Below, in pieces: positions 1-11,970 of a stretch of 64,000 nt of DNA. Under the pieces are notes generated by a model. It had not been told where the DNA came from and did no database searches. It was given only the letters and a program-made list of their open reading frames with translations. Source of the stretch: Argyresthia goedartella (taxonomy: Eukaryota; Arthropoda; Insecta; Lepidoptera; Argyresthiidae); contig OX463815.1 of the NCBI GenBank assembly GCA_949825045.1, forward strand, positions 19,771,231 to 19,835,230, read 5' to 3'. The number at the start of each line of letters is the position of its first letter. Position 1 is the first letter of the stretch. Made by a program: the position numbers and the translations under genes.

Positions 1-344
1 CTTGGCTGTGTAGATGTATATCTTGCATGCCTACATATATCTGAGGCTGATTGTACATTAAGTCAAGTTACACCAGTGCTGCAGGATCCTAGTCCATTGG
101 TTTCCTACTAACATTACAAATATTGCATTGACTATTTTGATCGAAAATCAGTGTAAACATAGTACCATGTTGGTTACCATCTGATAAAATAAGGTAGATT
201 TTCAAGCGATTTGTACGCTCAGTTCGATACATTTATTTGACAAAATCACTATTATCAGATTGAAAATAAGTTCAAGTTTTCTGATCACGGCTTACTGCAT
301 CAAAATTATAAGTGTTTTATTTAAGGCGATGATGGAATAAAAAT
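1..344. other. AT-rich stretch, no gene seen
   Basis: I see no open frame with recognisable protein similarity, no splice-flanked exon and no clear repeat on either strand. Confidence 0.5.
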
Positions 345-795
345 GCGCTGTCGAGTGGAAGTGAGATGCAATAATTACTCGCGAATAAGAAAAAGCGGGA
401 TGCCAATAATGCACTCGCGACTAATCTGAAACAACGTAAGCGCCAAAACGTAAAAAAAAATCATAAAAAATAAACTATTTCAGGGAATTAACTTTCAAAT
501 TGAAAATCGTTAGAAATAACAATTGTTCATACATTGCAATTATCACACAGTCATATTCACTTACTACTGCGGTGTAATAGGATAAAACCATAAAAAAAGG
601 GTTGACTATGTATTTATTTTCTATCGAGAAAATTTTACCCAAACATGTTTTCCAATTAAGAATCTCTAGATTATATAGTCAAATTACATATACCAGAAAT
701 TAATTACGATTTGCCCAGTATTTCCTGAAAAACACATGAAAACAGCACCCCATATTTATTTAATCAGCGTCTTAATTTAAGGTTTAAGTTTTTCT
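345..795 (+). repeat. Dispersed repeat D, uninterrupted copy
   Basis: This AT-rich segment matches the sequence that flanks the DIRS element on both sides (48719-48916 and 53923-54130). Shared landmarks in the same order are CTAATCTGAAACAA, a run ending in AAAATAAACTATTTCAG, ACTACTGCGGT-TAATAGG, AAAAAAAGGGTTGA, TCTATCGAG and AGATTATATAGTCAAA. The copy is continuous across the point where the other copy is split, so it serves as the empty-site reference. No coding capacity is visible. A more diverged copy may lie at 35768-36160. The class of repeat is unknown to me and its true ends are not defined. Confidence 0.75.
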
Positions 796-2783
796 ACAAA
801 ATCATTGATTTATTATTTAACAAACGAAAATCATAGAGTTACCCAAAGTTATTTATTTTTGTCACAATTGATAAGTTTATTACAAATGTTAGAAAAATAA
901 ATAACAAACTTCCAAATAGTAATCGGATAGGGTATTACATGGTTGAGTTTACTGGTAATGGGCTCTGCTTTAACAATATACATATCAAATGTTCAATTAT
1001 CCTGTATAGGTAACCTCGTCAATTTATAGAAGGTAGGCAACAGTGACGCACGTTTACGTGACAAAGCGGTGATATTACCATAGTATGTATAAAAAACTAT
1101 GGAACATGAACTGTGAATAAACTAAAAGTTATATAATTGACCGAGCGAGCGTCTAGCTAGTGCATGCAGATGCAAGCACTAGACGCTTCGCTCATGCTCA
1201 AAATGCAGCTGTCTGTTTTCGCCTACAGGTCGCATTTTGCAAACGATTTCGACAAAAATTAGTCCCTTGTTTTTTTTTTGGTCTATCGCCTTTTTAATTG
1301 GTGGGAAAAAAGGGGGAAGTTTGCTGTAGCGTTATTTATCGAGGGATTGCAATAAAATTTGAGAGGCACACTGAGGACTTCATTCTACAACAGATGTTGC
1401 AAAAAAATAGAAAGGGGGGGGGGGGGAAGCACTTCGGGGTATTTTCGACCCCCTGTAACTATGTTGTAGATAAAACTAGACACCTGAACTCTGTGACTAA
1501 TAGGCTATAATTTAAACAGGAAAATTCTCAAAATTAAATACACTCGAACCGATAGCAGTTAAAAGTTCCGTCATTTTGTCACTGACTGACTCATCGTCAT
1601 CATCGATAATCAAAATTCGAATGGTCATGAGGGATCGCGAGATCTACTGTACCCACAGAACTAGTATATTACGTTAATCAAAGTATCATCAACTCGCAAT
1701 ATGTATTGATATAACCATATTTTTATAGTTTGTCCAAATATTCTCATACAATTTTTAATAGGGTAGCAGAGGCGCACTACACACCGCATTACACACAATC
1801 AAGTTATTGTAAGCACACCTTACCCTTCAACCACTTTTTCCACGCATCTTCGCAATTATCATTTTACAGCGAAACAATTGACTGTTACAGTTGAACTCTT
1901 ATTACGTAAGGTGATATAAAACTGCGTACACACCCGACAGTTGGCTCGTCCGCAGCCGCAATCACTCATCCAGTGGTCACACCTCCTAAAAAAAAAACAG
2001 TTATTGAATTTTGCGATCCTTTCTTCCTTTCGCAAGGGCAAACGCGAAAGATTCCCAATCTTGAACATCCGATTAGCTCTACATTTTAAGACAAATCTCC
2101 TCTGTCGATTTGGTTTAAAGGAAGACATTACGCTGACCTCGAAAAGCCTAAAAATGCAGAATTCCTCTGGAATACCTGGGAAGTCAAATTCTGTAATTGG
2201 TCAACGTGGAGACAACTGAACAATTCTCACGGGATTTTACTCTAACTTTAAGACAGATAATAATCAATTTCGGTCATCCACTACAGCCTTTTTAAATCCT
2301 TGATAAAAAGCGAAAGAGAATGGTGTGTCATAATAATCTGCAATCAGGTTGTAATCGCGTGATCGAGTGCTCTCTCACTCTCAAAAATACTGGTTACGCA
2401 GTATGAAAAAGTTGCTCGAATTTCCGATGTGTGCATATTAGGTATCTTTAATCTACTAGACTACATTAGAACTGAAGCCCGACTCTGCTACAAAAATGAC
2501 GGCGCTATGACAATGACGCGACGTTGTCGTTTCACTTTAGGGATAATTAATTTTACATTTTTAGGGAAGGTCGAATGAGAACCTCCCACAGATATTATTC
2601 TGGCAGTATAACAATGGTTTTATAATTAAGTAGTTAAATATGCTACTTCTAAAAATCCACACTTCTATCCTTACGCAAGATACTAAGAAACATATTATCC
2701 ACAAAAACTTTTTTCTTACTTTTCTTAAACTAAACATGACGTATTATAACATATAATATCATAACGTAAGATAACATTCGCAT
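796..2783. other. No gene recognised
   Basis: AT-rich DNA. The short open frames carry no recognisable motif. The only structures I see are an imperfect foldback at 1142-1194 (CTAGTGC facing GCACTAG, with GAGCG/CGCTC outside it) and a G-run near 1417-1428. Confidence 0.5.
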
Positions 2784-2938
2784 ACAGGCACATTAATTGC
2801 TTCTGGCCCCATACTAGGATACCCATGTTGTGGGAACCAGAAACAGCGCCTGTTTTTTTTTCTTCCTGCCTAGCCGGGATTCGAGCCCGGGACCTCTCGC
2901 TTGGGAAGCAGTGCCTTGACCGCAACACTACAGAGGTC
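2784..2938 (-). mobile_element. tRNA-derived SINE, family A
   Basis: Read on the minus strand it begins GACCTCTGTAG and carries a tRNA-like head with an A-box-like region and the B box GGTTCGAATCC-type motif (here GGGCTCGAATCCC), followed by a body that ends near GTATCCTAGTATGGGGC and GAAGCAAT. The same head and tail occur at 11813, 16632, 27198, 27394, 58964 and 63974. RNA polymerase III promoter boxes are internal. It is a mobile repeat, not a tRNA gene, because the cloverleaf 3' half is followed by unrelated body sequence. Confidence 0.85.
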
Positions 2939-4039
2939 AATGGTAGACGATTGTACCTAAGAGTTAATACTAGTCTAAACAAACTTACCATCACCCAACA
3001 TTCCATTGTTTGGAGATGAAACAATGCTTGTTCATGATTGTGGTGAGGTGTTTGTATATTTTTAGACGAATAATTGACACCTAAAGAAAACCGACACTGT
3101 CACATCATTGTCATTGAATCGTCATCTTGCTAGTAGAATCAAGTGCCTGGAGAAAGTTCGCTCCCACTTGAAATGTTTGGCACGTCTCCAGGGCCGCGAC
3201 AGGTGCTAACATGTTTTATGTAAATTGCAATACGAGTTATCCGAATTTGAACTATCCAAATTAATAACATTATGTAACCGTCGAATGTGTATATGTTTGA
3301 TAATCATAATGGCTGTAGGTGGAGCTCAGCAAACGATCGTTTTATGGCTAATTCTTACTATAAAATTTTATAATTAAAAGGATAATTTATTTATTATCGC
3401 GGAGAAATCGAAAGTAAAACGTGTTGTCGGTATTTATTTGGTGATCCATCAAATTAGATAAGTAACATTGGGACGTATTATTTAATTTGTAGTACGCTTA
3501 CTTAATTTGAGTGTCAATCATATTGGACGTGTTTGGTGCGTGCTCTGTTGTCCGTAAAATTGATTCAATCACAGAATCGTGGGAGGTATACTGTCCAGTA
3601 CAGTCCATTGTGTAGCACAGGAGTTCTTAAACTTTACACGCTTGTACAGTGGGCCTCGCACAGCCGTCACATAGGGAGTCGATTTATGTATAGGGTGTAA
3701 CAATAATGCTTAGGAAGATATAAATCACAATGAGGTGTCTGGTAGCCGATTTATGTGAAGCAGGGAGAAATTAAGTTCCCATCACATTAAAAGTTCTAAA
3801 CCTAATAAAATATAATAGAAATGAAATAAAAATTTAAAAGGCAGTTATCGCAGTTTCACGTAAAAACATCTTAATTTTACACATGAAATTATTGATTCAT
3901 TTCATGAAATTATGAATAATACTATCGCATGCATTTTTTAGTTATAAGTTATAATTTTATATCTATTTGATCATTATTTTTAATATATTGAATATTTATG
4001 AAATTTACTATTTATTTGTCAACGCGAACCCATATATTT
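2939..4039. other. No gene recognised
   Basis: AT-rich sequence without a supported exon. No repeat with clear ends was found. Confidence 0.45.
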
Positions 4040-4700
4040 AGGATGTAAAGGTGGCTTTATCAGGGCCTCCTCCAGAAAGCCACATTTCTCGGTCTTGTGC
4101 TGTGTGCATCCACTCATGTCCTGCCATCTCTTTTATTTCATCGTCCCATCTTTTGTAAGATCTTTCTACTCTCCTTGCCCACTGGTCCACTTATGGTCTG
4201 ATAGTCTTGAGATATGCCCAAGCAATTTCCACTTTAACTTTAGTGTATGCTCTAGTGCGTCTGTTCTCTTTGTTCCCTCTCTGATAGCGCTTCTAATTTT
4301 TTGAAGTTTCCCTGTTGCTGTCAGACAGCGTCAAGGCCCTTTGACATGTCTGTATTTTTTCTTTGACCGCTTTTGTACAAGTCCATATCTGTGCTCCATA
4401 AGTTAGGCAGGGTAAAATGCATCCATCCATCGCGGTTTTATTCAACGACAGTGGAAGGTTGCTTTTAAAATTTTCTAAGTGACCAGAATCTACTCCAGGT
4501 TTTATTTATTTTTCTGTGGACTTCTGTTAAGTTGCTGTTGTCTTGATATGATATATGTATGAGTCGACATATTCTAATTCGTCCCTATCTATATATATGG
4601 GTGTTCTTTCAGTGTTTGACAATTTTTTTGTCTTTGAAAGAATCATTTCTAGCCCTATTTCTTTACTGGCGGTTTGTAGGGTCTATATCATACGATACAG
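4040..4700 (-). pseudogene. RTE-like LINE, reverse transcriptase C-terminal fragment
   Basis: On the minus strand, broken frames contain IGLEMILSKTK, then IDRDELEYVDSYIY and CILPCLTYGAQIWTC in the order found downstream of the reverse transcriptase catalytic core of RTE-clade elements; the LTYGAxxW block is the most diagnostic. The C-terminal part (toward 4050) is still legible as a Trp-rich basic stretch. There are in-frame stops near the middle and no endonuclease or RT catalytic core, so it is a dead 5'-truncated copy. Clade assignment is from motif memory only. Confidence 0.75.
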
Positions 4701-4913
4701 CATAATTCTCAGAAAATAGCAAATATACGAAATATATGGTACAGACTCTAAACCTACTAACCTCTCATAATCATACGGTTACGAGCTGAAGTTTAAGCAA
4801 CATCCAGAAACTGCTTCTTGTAATCGGAAATCTTTGCAGTTATTTTAATTAAAATTGTCACCACAACTTTCATTATGCAAATGATAATTATGTATTTATT
4901 AAAGTATAAACAG

Positions 4914-5185
4914 AGAGCTCCGTGGTCAAATGGTTTTTACGCTTGCTTTTCCACAGGAGATGCATGTTCGAATCCTCACCTCAAATTTAACTTAAGTACA
5001 TTATCGAACGTTCAGTGTTTCGGATGACACGTTAAGCTGTAGGTCCCGACTACTATCGCTACGTTGTAGTGGACGTCAAACCCCTCCACCAACCCGCACT
5101 GAGCCAGCGTGTTGGAGTATGGCTTAATCTTACTTGTACCTGGGTAAAGGCCCGTGCCCCTCGGTGGGGACATTTATCGGCTAAA
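4914..5185 (+). mobile_element. tRNA-derived SINE, family C
   Basis: It starts GAGCTCCGTGGTCAAATGG (A-box-like) and has a B-box-like TGTTCGAATCCT about 35 bases on, then a long body with CGGATGACACGTTAAGCTGT, CCCCTCCACCAACCC and a conserved end at GGGTAAAGGCC-GTGCCCCTCGGTGGGGACA. The same body occurs at 44070-44561 (plus) and 46700-46893 (minus). Confidence 0.8.
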
Positions 5186-8100
5186 TTTATTATTTATCAA
5201 GTACAAACGTTTGTGCTCCATGTTTAAAGATGAATTCCTCATTATAATGCTGACTACCGCCATTAAAAACGAAACTTTATTAAATTCTCCGATATAATAA
5301 AGAATAAAGAGCTATCTAAGAGCGTTTTGTGCTGTGCACATTGGGAAACTCTGGTTTGGCTTTTCAATCGCCACTTGAATAGCACAGTAATTATTTCCTG
5401 ATCATTCATGCTTTACGTACTGTGTGTGTACTTGTCGATCTAAATTATCTGAAGAGCTTTAACTGCAGTAGAGCAATGAATTAATCACGTTACCGCGAAA
5501 TGCCATCTCTCTTACGGGGAGGCGAAAGCAGCGATTTGCTGGTGCAATTATAGGTATTTTCAGTTAAATATTCATCAATCCAACCATCGTCTATTTGTTG
5601 ATGTTGTTGATAGATTACGTCGATATGTGTTTACCTATACATACACATACTTTGTCATTATTTATAAATTGTGTACCTAACTTAGGGTAGTCTAGCAGTT
5701 CTCGTGGCTCGAAATGTCACTGGAGTTTCATGTTAAAGTTTTTATGGTTACTGCGACCCACAAATCAATTTGGTTTCGGTTATTGCCAAATGGGAAAGGC
5801 CTTCTTTAATACAGAATCTGCCAAGTTTTACATACCACATAATGCAGCACACATAATGCAATATGCACATTACGTACTACTGACACAAATACATGAAATA
5901 AGTGTGTTCACTGTGAGGTGACTTTTGGCTTTGAACAAATTATTCTTCCGTCTCTTTGAATACAATTCATTGCAAATATAAATGATTAAAAACGTTATTG
6001 ATAACGATATTGCCAAAAAGTATAGTCAGAGATGCAAAATACTTAGGCACACTACCTACTTCAAAAACATTATCAGAATAACTTTGACAACTCTTTATAC
6101 ATTTGTATGAAGTTGTCGAAGTTAATAACATAATAGTTTTGATTCGCGTTGGAAAGTAGTGGATTAATGACTTTACAGCGATGTTAAGCCGAAAATTCCG
6201 AATCAGATATTATGTAGTGAAATGTTCCATACTTTGCCATTTTTGTTTAATGAAACCTCACAATGATTACGTAGATGAGAAAAAGTTATCAATGTCGCTC
6301 AATTACAACAAATATGCTGGCGTTTTAATACTCGTATCCTTTTCAAAGCTGAAACCCGTGGGTCGCCAATCTCCTAAACGCGACCTTATAGACAAAGTAG
6401 GTATAGTTTTAAACCTTCCTTGCAAATGGTGCATCTAATTTTGGGCATGATTGTTTCAGATTCCTGAATGGACGAGCTACTTTACTTCACGGTTTATTAA
6501 CTTAGCAACACACGTGTGCTTCCATACAAGCATAAACAGTAAACTATAGAAATGGTCTCCACTCCCGCGCCGGCGAAAGTCTTTGTTTTCTCTAGAGAAG
6601 TAGTCTGGTTAGGTTACTTTGGCGGCAACCGTATAAGATTTCTTTTTACAAATGAAATAATGAAAGTTCTTTGTAAATCGATTATTGAAATACCTATTTA
6701 CTTTCGTTTTAAACGCGGTTTTGAGACTGGCATTTGACATAATTAATTGAACCAGCTAATCTCAGTTTGATGTCTTGTGGATTTTATTGATGTTTTCTTC
6801 TGTTTCCGAATCAGAAGAAAACAATTTAGATTCCTTTAATACTTTAGTTAATACAGCATTATGTTACAGAAAGAGGTGTGAGCCATCCCTACTAAAATAA
6901 AGAAACAGATAAGCACGCTTTGCGCCTGGCTATCATAAATATCAACTAAAGCATACCTACATTGAGCCCTTATTGGGCCAATCCGGATTATCTCAATAAG
7001 CATATCGTCAAGATAGTCGCATACAAGTCGTATAGAGCTGCGGAACAACTACATATATACCTGACTGGTTCTTTATTGTACCGATTCGCTCTGATAATTA
7101 TTTATCGGCTTGCAAACATTTGCGGAAATATCTGCATTTTTGCGAATAGAGATTGCCACAGGAACGCAGACTAAATTAGATTGTTTAATTTATTTTATTA
7201 CTATTGGAGGTAGTTCTGTTGCGCTATGGTTTACCTTATTTTAAACAGTTGTAGAAAGTAATAATGGCATAGTAAATGATATATATTAAAGACCATACTA
7301 TAAATTAATAAATAATAACTAAAGTAAAAGTACAAAATGCATTTATTGATAGGTAATCTGGATCATCATTTTCAAGACTTCAAGTGACTGTGAATTTATA
7401 ATGGCTTTAACTACAATATCTATTGAGAAGATTATTTTGTAACATATTGCATTCTGGCAAATTATTACATCAACACCTTGAGCTCTGTCCAATAAGCTAA
7501 GACATTTAAATCGATTGTCAAATACGTTCTAAAATTATGAAACATATTATGATGGTCTATGCGCATTGAATGACGTAAATGAATAAAATTTATTATTATT
7601 AAAGGTCATCCTTTCTTTCATCCGATAGCCGAAGCCATTGATTTTGTATTATATTTGAATGTACGATTATTTTCATGCAATTTCACACTATTAGACGAAT
7701 CTGACGCCATGTTATATTCCAGGAAAAAAATATTTAATGAAATTAAAATCGAACTTATTCTCTACTTTTGTTCCTAACACCTATGGAAGGCATACTGTAA
7801 GTGTAACTATAGATGCGCCACAATCCATACAATCTCAACACTAATGCGGTGCGGTAATGTCCCAGTCTGTACCCAACCGCGATGATTCCGAATTCAGATC
7901 ACGCAATGAAGACGCTGAGAAAAACTATTGCGCCATACAGGAAGGATGGGTCTTCCGCGATACGCTAATTTATACGTTTGAAACTGTTTAAAGGAGTGCC
8001 CCGGGAGCAGATAGATTGAGGACCGTCATCAAATCGAAATATGAAAATATACGAAACATATACCATAATCTATGTAAAGCTTAATATGTTCCCTTTACTT

Positions 8101-9015
8101 GGAAAAAAACTCATATCCAACCTTTTGTTCAGAATAATTCCTTTAGATTAGATAAAATATTTTACGAGGCCATACTAAAATAGATTTGTAGAGTATATCG
8201 GTGTAGAGTTGATGACAAATGACACACCGGCGGTATGTGTCGAGAAAGTACGGTGTTGATAGATAATGACATATTAGGTAAAACTTAAACTCAGTAAACT
8301 GTACATAGAAGTTAAGATTATGTAAAAGAATATCTACAAGTACCTAGTGTATAACTGCAGGACACTCGATGAACCTACTCGCAATAATAAACATACTCGA
8401 TACATAAACAAGGACATATAATCTAATGTGATATTGTTCCCCTGCGCTTGCACACATAACGTGACGATAATGTGAGGTAATACGACATCATGGCATGACA
8501 AGGCCGACGGGTACCTACAATATTTGTACAGAATTATTTACAGTGAAAACTCGTTTTTGGGAGAAGTTATGCCATTACTAGTAAATTGAAATGACCATCT
8601 TTGAAGTGCTATTGCTTCTAAAGAAGACACTTTATAAATCCAGAAAATTATATGTAATTAAGACATTCCTTTCCTTCAATTGTAGTGTTTGAAAACATCA
8701 TAATGTCTGTGTCACATCACATAATGTGACGTTTTTCACCTTTATCAGATTTGGAAATAATATTGATATTAAATTATTATGTTAATATCTTGAAGTTCAC
8801 AATATCTTAAAACGTAGTGTTAAAAATTATAGAAATAATCCGTGGTTTTTGAAAAATAGATAAAACTCACAATTTTTGCGCTGTTCTGCTGAATCAGCGA
8901 CTGACCTAACAGCCAAGTTGCAGTGCGAGCTGTTATGCACTTTATTGTGATGTGGTTGTGTTGATAAATTCAACCCCCACGAATCGAGTTATTAATTTTA
9001 GCGCCACAAGAGCCT
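5186..9015. other. No gene recognised
   Basis: Nearly 4 kb of AT-rich DNA. The open frames at 5730, 6181, 6552 and 6962 show no domain, no splice context and no biased composition, so I do not call them genes. No terminal inverted repeats were noticed. Confidence 0.4.
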
Positions 9016-9075
9016 TAAGGACTTTACTTACACTCGTTACGGTCGGCTGAAGCCGGCTTTGACGAGTAGAGTCCT
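9016..9075. repeat. Imperfect foldback
   Basis: AAGGACT and CACTCGT on the left face ACGAGT and AGTCCTT on the right around a GC-rich centre CGGCTGAAGCCG. The arms are about 27 bases with several mismatches and gaps. It stands out from the AT-rich surroundings. Nature unknown. Confidence 0.4.
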
Positions 9076-10596
9076 TTAGACCTTGGAGTAATTTTGATGT
9101 GAATAAGTACATACTTCGCGGCTCAGCTAAGTATTTCTAAATTCTTCTTAATAAGCCTCTGCTATGTTATGTTATTCTTCTAAATAAAAACTAAGGATTC
9201 TAATCTCAAAAAGTACCGTAGACTTCATAAATGTTTGGATATTATCAGCAACCGAATCACTTCGCATGCAAATAACCCGGCTTGCGTTTCACATGTTCGA
9301 TTTAAGAGATCTTTGGTTTCTTGCGATCACTAAACCGCGACAGTTCGTATCTCCGACCATTTCCTTTTGTAAACTAATCAAGCGATTAAATTTCAAGTGC
9401 ACGAAACCTTTGTAACGGGACCCGCAAAATGAGAGCCTTCCGGTAGTTTTAACGACCACTAATTGCCTATGACCTCTATGTCAATCCTTCTCCGAGTCAA
9501 TGTCCCCGAGTATCCTGAACTTACCATAACTATTTGCTACTGTAAAATCCAATATTCTATGAACGTGGTAACGATATTTTCGCTATTGGACCTTATGAGT
9601 AAATATTTCCTTTCTATTCTGGCAAGCCTGATACACACTCCCTTACTCTCATATGTAGGTATGCAGAAAACCGTACATAGCCTGTGTATTAGACATTACT
9701 TTAGACTTAGTAAATGCGCCGTAAACGCTACTGTAAATTCTATTAGAGACACCTTTTAAAGAATACTGTTTTATGCACATGGTCGGTATAAGTGCTTCCT
9801 GCTTCTGACACAGCTTTATTTCTTTGTTTCTTCTATATTGAAGTCTGAGGAATTCTGAACGAAGTAAAACCCTCTTATGCGGTAGCAATTTATTCCATTT
9901 TCAAAATCGCTTTAATAGTTAGTTTAGTTTTGACGCTTCGTCGTTTTAGTTCTATAACGTGTTGGCGTCAGACACTTGTGTCAATGAATTGCTACGGCAG
10001 CTGATTGTGGAAACAGCTCAGGATGTCTTCCTGGTCAATTATTCATTATGCTATGAATATACTCGTAGTCAGTGCTGTGAGCAACAGATATAGCTTAGTT
10101 ATATCTGACTGTACTGTTTCTGACTGTCTTCTTGCTTGTTGGAAGATATTTCTCCCGCGTTTGACACTTTTCATGAATTACGAACCTGGTGCGCATGTAT
10201 CGGAAAAACTAGCAACTCGATTCGTGGTGTTTGAAGTTTCGGAAAAACTCTATATTTGAACTGCTGTAGACCTTGCGAGACTCTCTTTGCATACCATATT
10301 AAAACAAATTAATAAATGTTCATCGTGCTTCAAATTTTCCAAGCCCGCACACCCCTTCAAGTACATATATCGGATTAAAATGTTGTAGATGTTCGGACTA
10401 ACAAGTTGCGTCTTGATTTTTGAACATTTTTCTAAATGGCCGACATATGTTTATTTTACCTTTTTCAACCCCCTAAAAATAAACAAAACTGACAAAAAAA
10501 GCATTTTTGCTCAAGCTAAAACGGAGACGTTTCGTCATGTTATTAGACTACGGCAGAACAGCGCGGTGTATTTTATTTATTTTCCAAAAACACTTA
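9076..10596. other. No gene recognised
   Basis: No supported exon or transposon. The open frames at 9463 and 10005 have no recognisable similarity. Confidence 0.4.
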
Positions 10597-10649
10597 TTAT
10601 TTCTGTAATTTCAAACACCATTGTATAGTGTTTGAAATTACAGAAATAA
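10597..10649. repeat. Perfect hairpin, 22-bp arms, 9-nt loop
   Basis: Arm 10597-10618 is the exact reverse complement of 10628-10649 (core TTTCAAACAC / GTGTTTGAAA). No flanking direct repeat and no resemblance to the MITE ends in the window. Confidence 0.9.
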
Positions 10650-10744
10650 ATCAGTGGTAATTTTAAGATATTTGGAATACCTATTTTTGTTGCAAGAACC
10701 ACATCAATATTCTTTTTCGATCCAAGAAATAACAGGTAAAAAGG

Positions 10745-10802
10745 AACTATATGAAGAAAAAACTAAATAGATGTTCTATTTAGTTTTTTTCTTCATATAG
10801 TT
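10745..10802. repeat. Near-perfect hairpin, 27/28-bp arms, 3-nt loop
   Basis: Arm 10745-10771 pairs with 10775-10802; the only difference is one extra T in the right-hand T-run. It lies about 95 bases from the hairpin at 10597 but shares no sequence with it. Confidence 0.9.
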
Positions 10803-11812
10803 TGCATTGACATTATGATGTTACAAAGACTATTGAAATAAAGGGATTGGAGGAAAGGAATTTTTTCTGTATTTGAAAAGAGTCTCTTTTATATTATAAG
10901 TATTATAACGCTTCAAAGATGGACAATCTTACTTAGTTAGCTGGATCTCTTGTAACAGATAAAATTGCCTTTGGGCATATATTATTTTTGTAGTATTTTT
11001 TCTGCATACCTATTTGATTATGATCACAATAAAGAAATTATGAATTACTGTTAAGACATAGCAAGCGGCAATGGGTCAGATCACCGTTTAACAAAACAGG
11101 CTAACCCATACTATAAGCCGATTTCATTACGACGGCGTTTCCTTCACCGGGAGAAAATATATTATAATTAAATATATAGTTTTCTATCCGTACCGCGTTC
11201 TGCGGAAGTGAAACGCGAGATTCCCATTTATAATGTCATACAGTTATTATAAGGACCACATTGCGAGCGTGGAAAACATAGACCTACTAGGTTTAATTAG
11301 CAGCTTTTGTCAGAGAACAATTATAGAGAGATTAATGCGAAGAATAATGGCGAATGTTGTCACTGAAATGGTGCTTTAGGAACACATTTTGGTGTTTGGT
11401 GTTCTTAATGAGGCTTTTGTAACTACATATTTTGGAGTAGTTTTGGACTGTGGTTTTCAAGTTACGTAAATCAAAATTGCAATGAAGCTGACAATTTAAC
11501 ACAAAAGAGATCGTAAGGTCAATTGGATTCTGAAAATATCGTGTCATGCATGATTATAAGACATGAACATAAAATATCCCGTAAATACTGTTTGTTAAGT
11601 AAGCATGCAAAGTGGTATTGATTAACTTATGGGTAGAGCGCTAAAAGACTAAACTTTTACCGAGCACACAACGACCCCTTGCTTGTACAGCCAATAGGCC
11701 TCTTGTACAGCCAATCTCACAGTCCTGTCCCAGCCCCATCCAGCGAGATATTAAAATAAAAAACATAGAAAAACTATTAAGAATATAGGTAGCATAAACA
11801 TAAACATTTATA
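10803..11812. other. No gene recognised
   Basis: AT-rich; no exon, no repeat with defined ends apart from short imperfect inverted words near 11152-11185. Confidence 0.4.
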
Positions 11813-11970
11813 TACAGGCAAATACATTGTCTTTGGCCTCAGATCGCGGCAAACAAAAAATAACGTAATACACATATACACATCCAAGACCTGTTGTTTT
11901 TCTTCCTCCCCAGCCGGGATTCGAACCTGTGACCTCTTGAGAAGCAGACAGAGCCAACAGCACAGAGGTC
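11813..11970 (-). mobile_element. tRNA-derived SINE, family A (diverged)
   Basis: The minus strand reads GACCTCTGTGCTGTTGGCTC, a shortened anticodon region, GTCACAGGTTCGAATCCCGG and a body ending at CAAAGACAATGTATTTGCC. The tail region that normally reads TAGTNTGGGGC is altered to GATCTGAGGCC, so it is an older copy. Confidence 0.75.

Noticed and set aside
1298..1510. Small frame with a poly-Gly run
   Set aside because: The glycine run comes from a G homopolymer and nothing else supports coding.
9463..9759. 98-codon frame
   Set aside because: AT-rich codons with no motif, overlapped by an antisense frame of similar length.
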